From assembly GCF_030062155.1 (NCBI RefSeq), contig NZ_CP118269.1:3162001-3226000 (forward strand): a stretch of 64,000 nt of DNA, in the 5' to 3' direction. Below the pieces are notes generated by a model. That model worked only from the letters and a program-made list of their open reading frames with translations. It had not been told where the DNA came from and did not search any database. This document shows positions 41,660 to 54,012 of this stretch, piece after piece. Position 1 is the first letter of the stretch. Every line of letters starts with the position of its first letter. This DNA comes from Pantoea sp. Lij88. Its GTDB lineage: Bacteria > Pseudomonadota > Gammaproteobacteria > Enterobacterales > Enterobacteriaceae. The position numbers and the translations under genes are program-made.

Positions 41660-41695
41660 CGGCCTGCACAGATCAAAATGATCTTCCGCAGGCCG
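41660..41695. other. stem-loop in the lpxD-fabZ gap
   Basis: CGGCCTGC (41660-41667) pairs with GCAGGCCG (41688-41695), with inner GATCA/TGATC. No T-run follows in the direction of transcription, so it is not a standard terminator. It may be a processing or stability element within the operon. Confidence 0.5.
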
Positions 41696-41770
41696 CAAAT
41701 AGGTACTGTGGCGCCGGGCTTCCCTGCTTAACATTTTTATTATGAAAGCCGGTCAGTTTTGGGATGGCGG

Positions 41771-42796
41771 TTAGTCGTCTTTGCCGACCTTGCGCTCGAT
41801 GGCTTTTAAGCGTTTGCTCATATCATCGATGTTCATCACCAGCGCTGCAGTTTTACGCCAGGTTTTGTTGGGTTGCAGCGGAATGCCTGACGAATAAACG
41901 CCTGGCTCTGTGATAGGACGCATGACCATACCCATACCGGTCACCGTTACTTTGTCACAGATTTCCATATGGCCGTTAATGACGCTGGCACCGCCAATCA
42001 TACAGTAACGTCCAATTTTCAAACTACCCGCCATGATCACACCGCCTGCAACCGCAGTATTGTCACCAATAACTACGTTGTGAGCGATCTGGCACTGGTT
42101 GTCTATGATAACACCATTGCCGATCAGAGTGTTATCAAGCGCACCGCGATCGATGGTGGTGCAGGCACCTATTTCGACGCGATCGCCGATAATTACCGCG
42201 CCTAACTGCGGGATTTTCACCCAGTTACCGCGATCGTTGGCATAACCGAAACCATCAGAACCGATCACGGTACCTGACTGAATCAGACAATCCTGGCCGA
42301 TTTCGATCTCATGATAAACCGAGACGTTGGCCCAGAGACGGGTTCCGCTGCCGATACGGGTTTTTTTGCCAACAAAACATCCTGCACCAATCACCACGTT
42401 GTCGCCCAGCTCAACGTCCGCTTCGATCACGGCATTGGCGCCAATGGCGACGTTGCTCCCGAGTCGGGCTGAGGGGTCGATCACCGCGCTTGGGGCGATA
42501 TTTTGCGCTGGCTGTGGGGTGGTATCGAGTATTTGTGCCATACGCGCATAGGTCAGGTAGGGGTTTTTCACCACCAGCGCTGCGGTATTGCACCACTCCA
42601 GATCCGCTTCCGTCAGCACCACGGCTGAGGCCTTAATCAGGGCGAGTTGCTCGCGGTAACGGCTGTTTGCAAGAAAAGTGATTTGACCAGTTGTGGCGGA
42701 TTGCATAGAAGCAATGCCGGAGATGACGATATCGCCATCTCCGTGCAATTCTGCATCCAACTGCTGGGCTAAATCAGCCAGTCGAATAGATGACAT
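41771..42796 (-). CDS. lpxD: UDP-3-O-(3-hydroxyacyl)glucosamine N-acyltransferase
   Basis: 341 residues, the E. coli length. An N-terminal uridine-binding domain, a hexapeptide beta-helix with the catalytic-His region around [13 protein letters not shown], and a C-terminal helix binding acyl-ACP. Third step of lipid A synthesis. 3 bp after skp. Confidence 0.97.
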   Translation of the reverse strand: MSSIRLADLAQQLDAELHGDGDIVISGIASMQSATTGQITFLANSRYREQLALIKASAVVLTEADLEWCNTAALVVKNPYLTYARMAQILDTTPQPAQNIAPSAVIDPSARLGSNVAIGANAVIEADVELGDNVVIGAGCFVGKKTRIGSGTRLWANVSVYHEIEIGQDCLIQSGTVIGSDGFGYANDRGNWVKIPQLGAVIIGDRVEIGACTTIDRGALDNTLIGNGVIIDNQCQIAHNVVIGDNTAVAGGVIMAGSLKIGRYCMIGGASVINGHMEICDKVTVTGMGMVMRPITEPGVYSSGIPLQPNKTWRKTAALVMNIDDMSKRLKAIERKVGKDD

Positions 42797-42799
42797 GAA

Positions 42800-43297
42800 T
42801 TATTTAACCTGTTTCAGCACGTCAGCAGTGATGTCTTTTGCGTTTGAAGCATAAGCCACCGCGTTAGCGTCGATCACGACGTCATAACCATCGCTGTCAG
42901 CGACTTTCTTAACGGCATCCTGAATACGGCTCAGCAGCTTGTTACGCTCTTCCATCTGACGACGGCGATTATCCTGCTCAAAAGCCTGCGCTTTTGAAGA
43001 GAAAGCTTCACGCTGAGACATGACATCTTTTTCCATACGGCTGCGTTCGCTAGCCTTCATGGTAGAACCGTCACGCTGCAGACGCTGCATTTTAGTCTGC
43101 AGATCGCGCTCCTGGCTCTGCAACTCAGTTGCACGGCCTTTGAACTCGTTTTCCAGCTGTTTAGCAACAGTCGCACGTTGCGGTAACTGTTGGAAAATGC
43201 TGGACACGTTTACCACTGCAATTTTGTCGGCAGCCTGAACACCAGCGGAAACCGCTAAAGCAAGACCCAGACCTGCGGCACACAACAACTTTTTCAC
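42800..43297 (-). CDS. skp: periplasmic chaperone Skp/OmpH
   Basis: 165 residues with a signal peptide (about 1-23, ending VQAA) and a coiled-coil, charge-rich body that forms the tentacles of the Skp trimer. It carries unfolded outer-membrane proteins toward BamA, encoded just upstream. The start is GTG at 43297 with an excellent TAAGGAG, as in E. coli. The open frame extends further upstream but lacks a signal peptide. Confidence 0.95.
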   Translation of the reverse strand: MKKLLCAAGLGLALAVSAGVQAADKIAVVNVSSIFQQLPQRATVAKQLENEFKGRATELQSQERDLQTKMQRLQRDGSTMKASERSRMEKDVMSQREAFSSKAQAFEQDNRRRQMEERNKLLSRIQDAVKKVADSDGYDVVIDANAVAYASNAKDITADVLKQVK

Positions 43298-43407
43298 TAT
43301 AAACTCCTTACCATCAACGTTTGTGTCAGCGACACAGTGTTTGCCCCGGAACAGCAACAGGTGCTGCCCGGCAGCAATACTTCAGCTATGCATCCTTGCT
43401 CAGAACA

Positions 43408-45819
43408 TTACCAGGTTTTACCAATGTTAAACTGGAACTGCTCTGACTTGTCTCCATCGACTTTCTTAAACGGCTGGGCGTAAGAGAACACCAGCGGGCC
43501 GAGCGGTGACATCCACTGCAGCGCAACACCGCTTGATACACGAATGTTGTTTGGATCGCTGTAGTCAGGAATGCCTGCCGCACGCGTTTCCGCCGTATTT
43601 TCCCAATGGGTATCCCACGCGGTACCGGCATCGACAAACACCGAGGTACGAACGGAGTTAGCATACTTCTCGCTCAGGAACGGCGTTGGCGTGATCAGCT
43701 CAAGGCTGGCAATCGCCATGGCGTTACCGCCCACCGCATCGTCAGACTTACAGACGCCATTTGGATCAGCAATCCGGCAGTTCGACGAGTTGTTATTCAG
43801 GTAGGCTGCTTTCGGTCCAATGGTATTGGACTGGAAGCCACGAACCGTGCTTGAACCACCGGCGTAGAAGTTCTCATAGAACGGCATCTCTTTGCCGCCG
43901 AGTCCATCGCCATAACCGACGCGACCACGACCCAACAGCACCCAGGTCCGATCCTGGTTAATCGGCACATATTGCTGAGTATCCAGCGTGGCCTTATAGA
44001 AGCTGTTATCCGAACCTGGAATCGTCACCTTACCATTCAGGTTGGTGCGGTTACCGGATGTCGGGAAGAAGCCGCGGTCCAGAGTGTTGTAAGTCCAGCC
44101 GTAGTTAAAGGTGAAGTCATCTGCTGAGAACTCGCCTTTATCATCGATCTGCTGCGGCTTACCAACCGAGTCAAGATAACGCCACATCGCAACCTGCGGC
44201 TGCATGTTTGACAGGTCATTGTGGACATAGCCCAGACCCACACGCAGGGTGTTGTTTTCGTTAACCGGGAAGCCAAGCGTGCCATCCAGACCATAACTTT
44301 TGTTGGTATAGTCAGAGAGGTCCGCATTATCCGCTTTAAAGTCGTTGTAGAACAGACGACCACCCAGACTCACACCGTCAACGGTGAAGTAAGGGTCAGT
44401 AAGCGAGAATTCAGCATAGGTCTGGTAATCGTTTTTGGTCCCGCTGATGCCCACGGTATTACCGGTGCCCAGCCAGTTATCCTGCGTTACCCCAACCTGG
44501 AAGCTCACACCACTTTCGGTGCCGTAGCCGACGCCGAAGTTGAAGGTACCGGTGTTACGCTCTTTAACCTTGTAGACCACATCAACCTGGTCCGGTGAAC
44601 CTGGCACACGCTGCGTATCCACATCGACGGTTTCAAAGTAGCCGGTGCGGTTCAGACGCTCTTTACCCTGTTCAACCAGATCGCTGCCCAGCCACGCGCC
44701 TTCCATCTGACGCATTTCGCGACGTAACACCGAGTCTTTAGAGGTGTCATTACCTTCGAAACGGACGTTACGCACGTAGTAGCGGTTACCCGCATCCACG
44801 TTGATGTGCAGTTTTACGGTTTTGTCGGCGTCGTTGATTTCTGGCTGCGTTGCGACACGCGGATAGGCATAGCCGTAGCGGCCCAGCAGTTTCTTGATGT
44901 CATCTTCCATCTTCGTGACTTTGGCGCCGTTATAGAGCTCGCCTGCCGGAATTTTGGTCAGATGTTCAATTTCTGCGGAATGGCCCGCCATGCTGCCATT
45001 GACGATCACGCCAGCGATTTTGTACTGGTCACCTTCGGTGATATTTACCGTGATGTAGATGCCTTTTTTATCAGGCGTCAGGCTGACCTGCGTCGAATCG
45101 ATGTTGAAACGTGCATAGCCGCGATCCAGATAGAAGCTGCGCAGGGTTTCGAGGTCACCCGCCAGTTTCTGTTTCTGATATTTACGATCGCCGACGACGT
45201 TCCACCATGGCACTTCATCGCGCAGCTGGAAACGGGAAATCAGTTCATCGGAGCTGAAGGCTTTATTACCGACGATGTTGATCTGCTGAATTTTGGCAGA
45301 GACACCCTCAGTAAAGACCAGCTTCAGATCAACACGGTTACGTGGCAGTGGCGTGACCACGGCTTTCACGTTAGCGGTATATTTACCTACGCTGTAGTAG
45401 AAATCCTCAAGTCCCTTCTCGATAGAAGAGATAGTGGTTCGGTCCAGCGCTTCGCCGACCCGCACGCCTGAGGCTTCCAGATTTTGTTTGAGCTGATCCT
45501 CTTTCACCGCTTTGTTACCGGTGAAGGTAATGCTGGCAATGGTAGGACGTTCTTTGACCTGGACAATCAGCGTTGTACCGTCTCGCAGGACCTGAACATC
45601 CTCAAAGTTGCCAGTAGCGAACAGCGAGCGAATGGTATTTCTGACATCATCGTCATTCACCGTATCGCCAACCCGTACTGGCATGCTCAGCAGAGCCGCG
45701 CCGACGGCGACTCGCTGCAGCCCTTCGAAATGAATATCCTTCACCACGAAATCGTCTGCACCGTAAACGGTGGCGCTGCTAAACAGCAGCGACGCTATGA
45801 GCAACTTTTTCATCGCCAT
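43408..45819 (-). CDS. bamA: outer membrane protein assembly factor BamA
   Basis: 803 residues. A signal peptide (about 1-20, ending VYG), five POTRA domains (about 22-420) and a 16-strand Omp85 barrel. The barrel holds the loop-6 VRGF motif and ends in the aromatic beta-signal FQFNIGKTW. It inserts beta-barrel proteins into the outer membrane. The loop before [11 protein letters not shown] is shorter than in E. coli. The ATG at 45819 (MAMKKLL) matches E. coli. Confidence 0.97.
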   Translation of the reverse strand: MAMKKLLIASLLFSSATVYGADDFVVKDIHFEGLQRVAVGAALLSMPVRVGDTVNDDDVRNTIRSLFATGNFEDVQVLRDGTTLIVQVKERPTIASITFTGNKAVKEDQLKQNLEASGVRVGEALDRTTISSIEKGLEDFYYSVGKYTANVKAVVTPLPRNRVDLKLVFTEGVSAKIQQINIVGNKAFSSDELISRFQLRDEVPWWNVVGDRKYQKQKLAGDLETLRSFYLDRGYARFNIDSTQVSLTPDKKGIYITVNITEGDQYKIAGVIVNGSMAGHSAEIEHLTKIPAGELYNGAKVTKMEDDIKKLLGRYGYAYPRVATQPEINDADKTVKLHINVDAGNRYYVRNVRFEGNDTSKDSVLRREMRQMEGAWLGSDLVEQGKERLNRTGYFETVDVDTQRVPGSPDQVDVVYKVKERNTGTFNFGVGYGTESGVSFQVGVTQDNWLGTGNTVGISGTKNDYQTYAEFSLTDPYFTVDGVSLGGRLFYNDFKADNADLSDYTNKSYGLDGTLGFPVNENNTLRVGLGYVHNDLSNMQPQVAMWRYLDSVGKPQQIDDKGEFSADDFTFNYGWTYNTLDRGFFPTSGNRTNLNGKVTIPGSDNSFYKATLDTQQYVPINQDRTWVLLGRGRVGYGDGLGGKEMPFYENFYAGGSSTVRGFQSNTIGPKAAYLNNNSSNCRIADPNGVCKSDDAVGGNAMAIASLELITPTPFLSEKYANSVRTSVFVDAGTAWDTHWENTAETRAAGIPDYSDPNNIRVSSGVALQWMSPLGPLVFSYAQPFKKVDGDKSEQFQFNIGKTW

Positions 45820-45870
45820 CGTTGTTATGCGTTTTCCTAACACATCCCTCGAATGTTCGCGTTCCAGCGG

Positions 45871-47217
45871 TTACAAACGTGAGAAATCATTGAAAAGTGC
45901 AAGCCCCATTAACAGCACCAGCAAAATCGAGCCGATGCGATAACTAAAGTCCTGAACTCGCTCGGACACCGGTCCCCCTTTGATCTTTTCGATCGCAAGG
46001 AAGAGCAAGTGCCCACCATCTAAAACCGGCAGAGGGAACAGGTTGATGATGCCCAGGTTGACGCTAATCAACGCCAGGAACATCAGGTAGTAAATCAACC
46101 CGTACTCTGCTGACAACCCTGCACCCTGCGCAATCGAAATTGGCCCGCTCAGGTTGTTCAGCTTCACATCACCGGTTATTAACTTGCCCAGCATGGAAAC
46201 GGTGAGCTTCATCAGCTGCCAGGTTTTTACACTGGCCTCACCGATTGCCGCAAACGCGCCATACTGTCTTACCGTCTTGTACTCTTCAGGCAGCGGAACA
46301 ATACGCGGAATCACTCCCGCAAAGCCCGCTTTACCGCCATCTTTCGCTTCTGGCGTCATCGTCAGCGCAATGGAATCACCGCCGCGATCTACCTCAAGCG
46401 CCATGCTTTTGCCGGGGTTATCCCGGACCTGCGTGACAAAAGTCTGCCACTGCGATAATGGCTGACCATCGACTTTAACGATCCTGTCGCCTGCTTGCAA
46501 ACCGGCTTCACTGGCTGGCGAGTTCGCCTGCACTTCTGCCAGTGTGGTCTCAATTTGCGGACCGCGTGGCTGAATCCCTAATGCGACGACCGGATCCTGC
46601 TTATCAGGCTCAAACTGCCAGTTCCGCAAATCCAGCTGTTTCTGCTGGGTCGCGTCCTCGCCAAATCGGGCCACGGTTAACGTGGTGCTGCTGTCGCCGA
46701 TTTTACCCACCAGCGCCATACGCACAGCATCCCAGTCAGGCGTTTCGATACCGTCAACAGCCTTAAGTTCCATGCCGGGCGTAATTTGAGCTTCTGCAGC
46801 AACCGAACCGTTTAAAATTTCACCGATTACCGGGCGCACACCGGGCACGCCGTGAATAAATACAACCCAGTAGGCGAAGATGGCAAAGATGAAGTTTGCG
46901 ACAGGACCTGCCGCAATGATTGAGGCGCGCTGCCAGACGGCTTTGTTATTAAAAGCCTGATGACGCAGCTCCGCGGGCACGCTTTCGACGCGTTCATCAA
47001 GCATCTTAACGTAGCCGCCGAGGGGAATCAGTGCGATGACAAATTCGGTGCCGTGGCGGTCACGGCGCTGCCAGAGCGACTTACCAAAACCAATGGAAAA
47101 GCGCTCAACTTTGACGCCGCAGCGACGCGCGACCCAGAAGTGGCCAAACTCATGAACGGTAATCAACACGCCCAGCGCAATGATAAAGGCGAAGAAACTC
47201 CAGATTATGCTCAACAT
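45871..47217 (-). CDS. rseP: RIP zinc protease RseP
   Basis: 448 residues. The first helix carries the HEFGH zinc motif (His22, Glu23, His26); two tandem PDZ domains lie in the periplasmic middle, and a C-terminal helix has [11 protein letters not shown]. It makes the second cut of RseA to release sigmaE, and removes signal-peptide remnants. Lies between cdsA and bamA. Confidence 0.96.
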   Translation of the reverse strand: MLSIIWSFFAFIIALGVLITVHEFGHFWVARRCGVKVERFSIGFGKSLWQRRDRHGTEFVIALIPLGGYVKMLDERVESVPAELRHQAFNNKAVWQRASIIAAGPVANFIFAIFAYWVVFIHGVPGVRPVIGEILNGSVAAEAQITPGMELKAVDGIETPDWDAVRMALVGKIGDSSTTLTVARFGEDATQQKQLDLRNWQFEPDKQDPVVALGIQPRGPQIETTLAEVQANSPASEAGLQAGDRIVKVDGQPLSQWQTFVTQVRDNPGKSMALEVDRGGDSIALTMTPEAKDGGKAGFAGVIPRIVPLPEEYKTVRQYGAFAAIGEASVKTWQLMKLTVSMLGKLITGDVKLNNLSGPISIAQGAGLSAEYGLIYYLMFLALISVNLGIINLFPLPVLDGGHLLFLAIEKIKGGPVSERVQDFSYRIGSILLVLLMGLALFNDFSRL

Positions 47218-47229
47218 CTTTGCCTGTCC

Positions 47230-48087
47230 TTAAAGGGTGCGGAACACCAGCAGCAATAAACAGGCAAACACCGGCACCGCCGCAGTCAGACTATCAATGC
47301 GATCAAGCATGCCGCCATGACCGGGGATCAGATTGCCACTGTCTTTGATGCCCGCTTCACGTTTAAACATACTCTCAGTGAGATCACCCAGCACGGAAGC
47401 CAGTGTTGCGATAACCGCGCAAATCACCAGCGTGCCGGTTGAGACCGTCAGCGGAGCCAGCGAGGCAAACAGCAGCGCAATCAGCGCTGAAGAGACCAGA
47501 CCGCCCAGGAAGCCTTCCCAGGTTTTGCCTGGTGAGACCTTCGGTGCCAGCTTGTGCTTGCCGAACATCTTGCCAAACATATAGGCACCGGAATCCGCGC
47601 CCCACACCAGCAGCAATACAAACAGCAGCCACCAGGCACCGGCGAAGTGGTCGGTTTCATAGTGATACTGGCGCAGCGCCACCATGCCCCAGAAAAAGGG
47701 CACCAGCGTTAATACGCCAAAGAGTAAGCGAAGTGGACGCGAATGGCGCCAGAAGGCCGCAGAAGCGGGATAGGTGAGCACCAGCAGCAGTGCAACGACC
47801 CACCACACCAGCGACGCCCAAAGCGATATCGCGATCTGTGGCAGATGCACCGTGTGTTGATAAGGTGGCAGCGTAAACTGCATCAGCGCCAGCAGCAGAC
47901 CACAAAGTACAGCCAGCCAGACGCGCTGTTGCCGTGATGCCATACCTGCAAACTGACCCCATTCCCAGGCTGCCAGCATGCAGATAACGATGGTTGTAAG
48001 GGCAAAGCCAACAGGCGGTAACCAGAACAGTGCAGCTATTACCAGCGGAATTAATATCAACGCGGTAATCAGACGAGACTTCAGCAA
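47230..48087 (-). CDS. cdsA: phosphatidate cytidylyltransferase
   Basis: 285 residues, about eight membrane helices, and the C-terminal CDP-diglyceride synthase signature DSGNLIPGHGGMLDRIDSL region. It makes CDP-diacylglycerol, the precursor of all bacterial phospholipids. 12 bp before rseP. Confidence 0.96.
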   Translation of the reverse strand: MLKSRLITALILIPLVIAALFWLPPVGFALTTIVICMLAAWEWGQFAGMASRQQRVWLAVLCGLLLALMQFTLPPYQHTVHLPQIAISLWASLVWWVVALLLVLTYPASAAFWRHSRPLRLLFGVLTLVPFFWGMVALRQYHYETDHFAGAWWLLFVLLLVWGADSGAYMFGKMFGKHKLAPKVSPGKTWEGFLGGLVSSALIALLFASLAPLTVSTGTLVICAVIATLASVLGDLTESMFKREAGIKDSGNLIPGHGGMLDRIDSLTAAVPVFACLLLLVFRTL

Positions 48088-48105
48088 AGGTTACCCCCAG
48101 ATTGC

Positions 48106-48858
48106 TCAGGCGCCGCCTGGTGCAGCGCCGCCAAAACGACGCTCCCGCAGAGAGAATGCATTCAGTGCACCTTCAAAAACGTGTTCATCGAAATCCGGCC
48201 AGAGCACATCGGTAAAATAGAATTCAGCATAGGCAATCTGCCACAGCAGGAAGTTGCTAATCCGATGCTCTCCCCCGGTCCTTATCACTAAATCCACTGG
48301 CGCCAGCTCCTGCATACAGAGCTGCGACGTCAGGCTCTCTTCGGTAATCTGATCAGGTCGCAGTAATCCTTCCTGAACCTGTTCAGCCAGTTTTTTCACG
48401 CCTTCGATAATATCCCAACGGCCGCCATAGTTGGCAGCAATGTTGAGCGTCAGGCCACTATTATTTGCGGTCAGCGTCTCAGAACGGCGAATACGTTCCT
48501 GAATACGCGGGCTGAAACGGCTGGTATCGCCAATGACGCGTAAGCGAACATTGTGTTTGTGCAGGCTCTTCACTTCACTATCCAGTGCCCAGACAAACAG
48601 TTCCATTAACGCGGTGACTTCCTGCGCCGGACGGCTCCAGTTTTCACTGCTGAAGGCGTAAAGCGTCAGGGCTTCAAGATTGTTACTGACCGCAAAGCTG
48701 ACGGCACGGCGTACCGATTTAACGCCCGCTCTGTGGCCTGAAATTCGCAATTTTCCCTGATTTTTGGCCCAGCGACCATTGCCATCCATGATGATAGCGA
48801 CGTGGCGCGGACCGTTTCCCTGCTGGTCATCAGTGTTGTTTTGATTGTTAGACGACAT
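48106..48858 (-). CDS. uppS: undecaprenyl diphosphate synthase
   Basis: A 250-residue cis-prenyltransferase with catalytic Asp25 in AIIMDGNGRWA and the C-terminal DLVIRTGGEHRISNFLLWQ region. It makes the C55 lipid carrier used for peptidoglycan and O-antigen. Also named ispU. 18 bp before cdsA. Confidence 0.96.
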   Translation of the reverse strand: MSSNNQNNTDDQQGNGPRHVAIIMDGNGRWAKNQGKLRISGHRAGVKSVRRAVSFAVSNNLEALTLYAFSSENWSRPAQEVTALMELFVWALDSEVKSLHKHNVRLRVIGDTSRFSPRIQERIRRSETLTANNSGLTLNIAANYGGRWDIIEGVKKLAEQVQEGLLRPDQITEESLTSQLCMQELAPVDLVIRTGGEHRISNFLLWQIAYAEFYFTDVLWPDFDEHVFEGALNAFSLRERRFGGAAPGGA

Positions 48859-49039
48859 AACGCTTAACCAATTCCTTTCATCAGAAATGCTGTGGTTTCT
48901 GAATACATTGCGCCCGATTCAAATCCCGACACACTCTCAGTGCCGGGCCACACCGAATTCGGTGACAGACCGTGAAACGCGAGCCAGCGACTATACCATT
49001 TTCACCTGAAGCGAACAAATGGCCTCATAACGATCGACA

Positions 49040-50236
49040 TCATGACGTGAAGCGGGGCAACATTTCTGTCGCCAGCGCGCGCGCAGTGCGATCGATTTCA
49101 AGGACAGCGTCCACCGAATCCGGCTCCGGACACACTTGTGCCGCCATCACCGCACTATTAAGCGAGGCAATGTCGGTGAAGCGGATCTGGTGATTCAGGA
49201 AAGCCGCGACGGCAACCTCATTGGCAGCATTCAGCGTGGTGGTCGCCGCCTGCCCTGCGTCACAGGCATCGATGGCCAGTTTCAGACAGGGGTAGCGACT
49301 AAAATCAGGTTCTGCAAAAGAGAGCGCCGACATGCGGGTAAAATCAAGCGGCGTCACACCTGCATTGATCCGCGCAGGCCAGGCCATGCTGTGGGCAATG
49401 GGCGTACGCATATCGGGAGAACCTAACTGAGCCAGCACGCTGCCATCGCAGTATCGCACCATGGAGTGAATCACCGACTGCGGGTGAAGGATCACTTCCA
49501 TCTGCGCTGCGCTGGCATTAAACAACCAACGGGCTTCAATGTACTCAAGACCTTTATTCATCATGGTGGCCGAATCGACAGAGATTTTTCTCCCCATCGA
49601 CCAGTTCGGATGCGCACAGGCCTGATCCGGCGACATGGCGCTAAGATCCGCTAAATCTGTGTCACGAAAAGGACCACCCGATCCCGTAAGGATAATCGAC
49701 TCAATGCCATTATCCCGCAGGTCAGCGTAACCTAACTGATGCTGGATGGTAGCGGGTAAACTCTGAAAAATGGCGTTATGCTCGCTGTCGACCGGTAGTA
49801 ACTGAGCGTTATGATGACGCACCGCCTCCATAAACAAACGGCCGCAGGTGACAAGCGATTCTTTGTTGGCCAGCAGCACCGTTTTGCCGGCGCGAATCGC
49901 CGCCAGCGTCGGCAGCAACCCTGACGCGCCGACAATGGCCGCCATCACCTGATCCACTTCATCCAGTGCGGCCAGCTCACAGGCTGCCTGAACGCCGGAG
50001 AGCACTTCAGTATTGACGCTGATTGCTCTCAGTCGCTCACGCAGCGCAGCGGCGGATGCCTCGTCTGCCATACAGGCGTAGCGCGGCGTAAAGACCGCAC
50101 ACTGTTCGGCCATCAGCGCCACGTTATGGCCGGCGACCAGCGCCGTAATCTGATAAAGCGCCGGGTTGGCGCGAACCACCGCCAGCGTACTGGTGCCGAT
50201 CGAGCCGGTGGATCCCAGCAGAGTTAATCGCTTCAT
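49040..50236 (-). CDS. dxr: 1-deoxy-D-xylulose 5-phosphate reductoisomerase
   Basis: 398 residues, the E. coli length. The NADPH motif [12 protein letters not shown] is at the N-terminus; LLANKESLV, the metal ligands around [13 protein letters not shown] and the GSGGPF loop are present. It makes MEP in the non-mevalonate isoprenoid pathway that supplies UppS. Also called ispC. 181 bp before uppS. Confidence 0.97.
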   Translation of the reverse strand: MKRLTLLGSTGSIGTSTLAVVRANPALYQITALVAGHNVALMAEQCAVFTPRYACMADEASAAALRERLRAISVNTEVLSGVQAACELAALDEVDQVMAAIVGASGLLPTLAAIRAGKTVLLANKESLVTCGRLFMEAVRHHNAQLLPVDSEHNAIFQSLPATIQHQLGYADLRDNGIESIILTGSGGPFRDTDLADLSAMSPDQACAHPNWSMGRKISVDSATMMNKGLEYIEARWLFNASAAQMEVILHPQSVIHSMVRYCDGSVLAQLGSPDMRTPIAHSMAWPARINAGVTPLDFTRMSALSFAEPDFSRYPCLKLAIDACDAGQAATTTLNAANEVAVAAFLNHQIRFTDIASLNSAVMAAQVCPEPDSVDAVLEIDRTARALATEMLPRFTS

Positions 50237-50278
50237 GAGGCTATCCGTGTGAAGTCAGCGTGCCGACAGGCACAATGT

Positions 50279-50330
50279 AAAACGCCGCCAGATGTCGCAT
50301 TCATACGAATACCTCTCTGTACGGCGTTTT
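50279..50330 (-). terminator. possible terminator after frr
   Basis: AAAACGCCG (50279-50287) and CGGCGTTTT (50322-50330) form a 9-bp stem around a 34-base loop. The T-run is short and the loop long, so termination may be partial. Confidence 0.4.
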
Positions 50331-50347
50331 GTCCGGCAGTGATGGGA

Positions 50348-50905
50348 TTAGAAATCCATCAGCTCCGTCTCTTTTTCTGACAGTGCAGCATCAACTTTCT
50401 TGATGTACGCATCAGTCATTTTTTGTACTTCATCCTGCGCACGACGTTCGTCGTCTTCGCTGATCTCTTTATCTTTCAGCAGCGCTTTGATTTTATCGTT
50501 GGCATCGCGACGGACGTTACGTACCGACACACGGCCCTGCTCGGCTTCGCCGCGCACGATTTTAATCAGATCTTTACGACGCTCTTCTGTCAGCGCAGGC
50601 AGCGGAACACGAATGTCGGTACCGGCTGAACTTGGGTTCAGACCGAGATCGGACTTCATGATCGCTTTTTCAACTGCCGCACTCAGTGAACGATCAAACA
50701 CGTTGATTTTCAGCGTGCGTGAATCTTCCACAGTGACAGAAGCCAGCTGACGCAGTGGCGTCGGCGTGCCGTAATATTCGACGACGATGCCGTCAAGCAG
50801 CGAAGGTGAAGCACGACCGGTGCGCACTTTGCTGATGGTAGTTTTGAATGCTTCAACGCATTTTTCCATGCGCGTGTCAGCATCTTTTTTGATGTCGTTA
50901 ATCAC
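50348..50905 (-). CDS. frr: ribosome recycling factor
   Basis: 185 residues, the E. coli length, with [21 protein letters not shown] and the C-terminal long helices of domain I. With EF-G it splits post-termination ribosomes. The start is GTG at 50905 preceded by AAGGG, giving [10 protein letters not shown] in line with the family; an upstream open frame is not conserved. Confidence 0.96.
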   Translation of the reverse strand: MINDIKKDADTRMEKCVEAFKTTISKVRTGRASPSLLDGIVVEYYGTPTPLRQLASVTVEDSRTLKINVFDRSLSAAVEKAIMKSDLGLNPSSAGTDIRVPLPALTEERRKDLIKIVRGEAEQGRVSVRNVRRDANDKIKALLKDKEISEDDERRAQDEVQKMTDAYIKKVDAALSEKETELMDF

Positions 50906-51048
50906 GTTGAAACCCTTGGATTCGGTTTGACCTGGCCAGTTCCGGCATAACCGGAAGCGGGATCGATAATCATCGATAATCCTGACTGGTGCGCGATGCA
51001 TTATCATCGCGCTGACAGAATATACCTTATTTTATCTCGCCTCGGGTA

Positions 51049-51774
51049 TTAATGCGTAATCAGGGTGCCTTCTTTTTCACCCATCACTACGCGACGCAGT
51101 GCGCCAGGTTTATTCATGTTGAAAACACGGATAGGTAATTTGTGGTCTCGTGCCAGGGTAAAGGCCGCCAGATCCATCACTTTCAGCTCTTTATCCAGGA
51201 CTTCAGCATAGGTCAGCTGATCATACAGCGTCGCGTCCGGGCTTTTCACCGGATCGGCAGAGTAGACGCCATCAACTTTGGTCGCTTTCAGCACCACGTC
51301 CGCTTCGATCTCAATGCCGCGCAGACACGCCGCAGAGTCGGTGGTGAAGAACGGGTTGCCGGTACCGGCAGAGAAGATCACCACGCGGTTGTTACGCAGC
51401 AGGCTGATCGCTTCTGCCCAGCTGTAGTTGTCACAGACGCCATTCAGTGGAATCGCTGACATCAGGCGTGCATTCACATAGGCGCGGTGCAGTGCATCAC
51501 GCATCGCCAGGCCATTCATCACGGTCGCCAGCATACCCATGTGGTCACCCACGACGCGGTTCATACCCGCCTGCTGCAGGCTCGCGCCACGGAACAGGTT
51601 CCCTCCGCCAATCACTACGCCAACCTGGATGCCCAGTTCAACCAGCTCTTTTACCTCTTGTGCCATGCGGTCAAGCACACTCGCGTCGATACCAAAACCT
51701 TCAGCGCCTTGCAGGGCTTCGCCGCTGAGTTTAAGCAGGATACGTTGATAAACAGGTTTTGCGTTGGTCGCCAT
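51049..51774 (-). CDS. pyrH: UMP kinase
   Basis: A 241-residue amino-acid-kinase-fold enzyme ([38 protein letters not shown]). It phosphorylates UMP and is allosterically activated by GTP and inhibited by UTP. Between tsf and frr, as in E. coli. Confidence 0.97.
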   Translation of the reverse strand: MATNAKPVYQRILLKLSGEALQGAEGFGIDASVLDRMAQEVKELVELGIQVGVVIGGGNLFRGASLQQAGMNRVVGDHMGMLATVMNGLAMRDALHRAYVNARLMSAIPLNGVCDNYSWAEAISLLRNNRVVIFSAGTGNPFFTTDSAACLRGIEIEADVVLKATKVDGVYSADPVKSPDATLYDQLTYAEVLDKELKVMDLAAFTLARDHKLPIRVFNMNKPGALRRVVMGEKEGTLITH

Positions 51775-51900
51775 GGTCAGTTCTTCCTGGAAGATTGGGT
51801 GTAAAGGAGAAGTAAATTCTGATCGATCATCCGCTTACCGCAAAGAAAATGCTATTGGGATGAAACTGAAAACGTGTCGTCTGTTGCGATTCACAGACAA

Positions 51901-51926
51901 AAAAGAACCGCCATCTGGCGGTTCTT
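51901..51926 (-). terminator. terminator of rpsB-tsf
   Basis: AAAGAACCGCCA-TC-TGGCGGTTCTTT, a near-perfect 12-bp stem running into T residues on the minus strand, 9 bp past the tsf stop. Confidence 0.88.
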
Positions 51927-51934
51927 TCAGAGCA

Positions 51935-52786
51935 TTAAGACTGTTTGGACATTGCTGCAACTTCTGCAGCGAAGTCAGACTCAACTTTCTCGATGCCTTC
52001 ACCCACTTCGAAGCGGATGAAGTTGATTACGTCAGCGCCCTGCTCTTTCAGAGCCTGGCCAACGGTTTTGCTTGGATCGATAACGAAAGCCTGACCTGTC
52101 AGAGAAACTTCGCCGGTGAATTTCTTCATGCGGCCTTCAACCATCTTCTCTGCGATCTCTTTAGGCTTGCCAGACTGCATCGCGATGTCCAGCTGAACCT
52201 GGTACTCTTTATCAACCACTTCTGCAGAAACGTCTTCTGGCTTAACGAATTCAGGCTTGCTTGCGGCAACGTGCATAGCGATCTGTTTGATCAGATCTTC
52301 GTTAGCGCCTTTCGCTGAAACCAGAACGCCGATACGTGCGCCGTGCAGGTAGCTGCCCAGCTCTGCGCCTTCCAGGATTGCAACGCGACGGATGTTGATG
52401 TTCTCACCGATTTTAGCAACCAGGGCAACGCGCTCTTCTTCGAACTGCGCTTTCAGAACGTCAACGTCGGTTACGCGATTTGCTGCAGCCGCTTCCAGAA
52501 CTTTGTCTGCGAACGCCTGGAAACCGCCATCTTTTGCTACGAAGTCAGTCTGGCAGTTAACTTCCAGAATCACGCCGTAGTCGCCAACGATCTTGGTTTT
52601 GATTACGCCATCAGCAGCAACGTTGCCTGCTTTTTTCGCTGCTTTGATTGCGCCAGACTTACGCATGTTCTCAATCGCCAGCTCAATGTCGCCGTTCGCT
52701 TCAGTCAGCGCTTTTTTGCAATCCATCATGCCAGCGCCAGTACGCTCGCGCAGTTCTTTTACCAATGCAGCGGTAATGTCAGCCAT
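51935..52786 (-). CDS. tsf: elongation factor Ts
   Basis: 283 residues. An N-terminal UBA-like domain ([19 protein letters not shown]), then [10 protein letters not shown] and the dimerisation and coiled-coil parts. It exchanges GDP for GTP on EF-Tu. The ATG at 52786 fits E. coli; the longer open frame reaches into the leader hairpin. Confidence 0.97.
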   Translation of the reverse strand: MADITAALVKELRERTGAGMMDCKKALTEANGDIELAIENMRKSGAIKAAKKAGNVAADGVIKTKIVGDYGVILEVNCQTDFVAKDGGFQAFADKVLEAAAANRVTDVDVLKAQFEEERVALVAKIGENINIRRVAILEGAELGSYLHGARIGVLVSAKGANEDLIKQIAMHVAASKPEFVKPEDVSAEVVDKEYQVQLDIAMQSGKPKEIAEKMVEGRMKKFTGEVSLTGQAFVIDPSKTVGQALKEQGADVINFIRFEVGEGIEKVESDFAAEVAAMSKQS

Positions 52787-52898
52787 TCCAGAATCCTCGG
52801 TTCGTGCCTGTGTACGTTTGCACCAGCAGACACTTATTTGCGGAAAATTTACTCTGTCCCGCCGTCCGGTTGGGGGGCGTGACAGACTTAGATAAAAT

Positions 52899-52922
52899 AA
52901 AGGGGCCAGTATAGGCCCCTTA
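52899..52922 (-). terminator. attenuator-like hairpin between rpsB and tsf
   Basis: AAGGGGCC and GGCCCCTT flank AGTATA; on the minus strand the stem is followed by TTTATTTTATC. It probably gives partial termination that sets the S2 to EF-Ts ratio. Confidence 0.7.
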
Positions 52923-52968
52923 CAGATCACATCTGAATGCTAAGGGCTCTTATGCAGAGCAAACCTTA

Positions 52969-53894
<926 letters not shown>

Positions 53895-53978
53895 TAAATG
53901 ATCGCTGACGAGCGCCTGCGCGTTCTCTATTTGGCAGCCCATTTGCTGGCTGCTAACATGACAGCACAGAACTTATTA

Positions 53979-53997
53979 TTGTCGAAAATTTCGACAA
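53979..53997. promoter_or_regulatory. 19-bp perfect palindrome before map
   Basis: TTGTCGAAAATTTCGACAA, two 9-bp arms around a single A, ends 15 bp before the map start codon. It looks like an operator or a hairpin that could cover the map ribosome site. The rest of the 318-bp rpsB-map gap holds the rpsB promoter and leader. Confidence 0.5.
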
Positions 53998-54012
53998 CTG
54001 CGGATTAATTTA

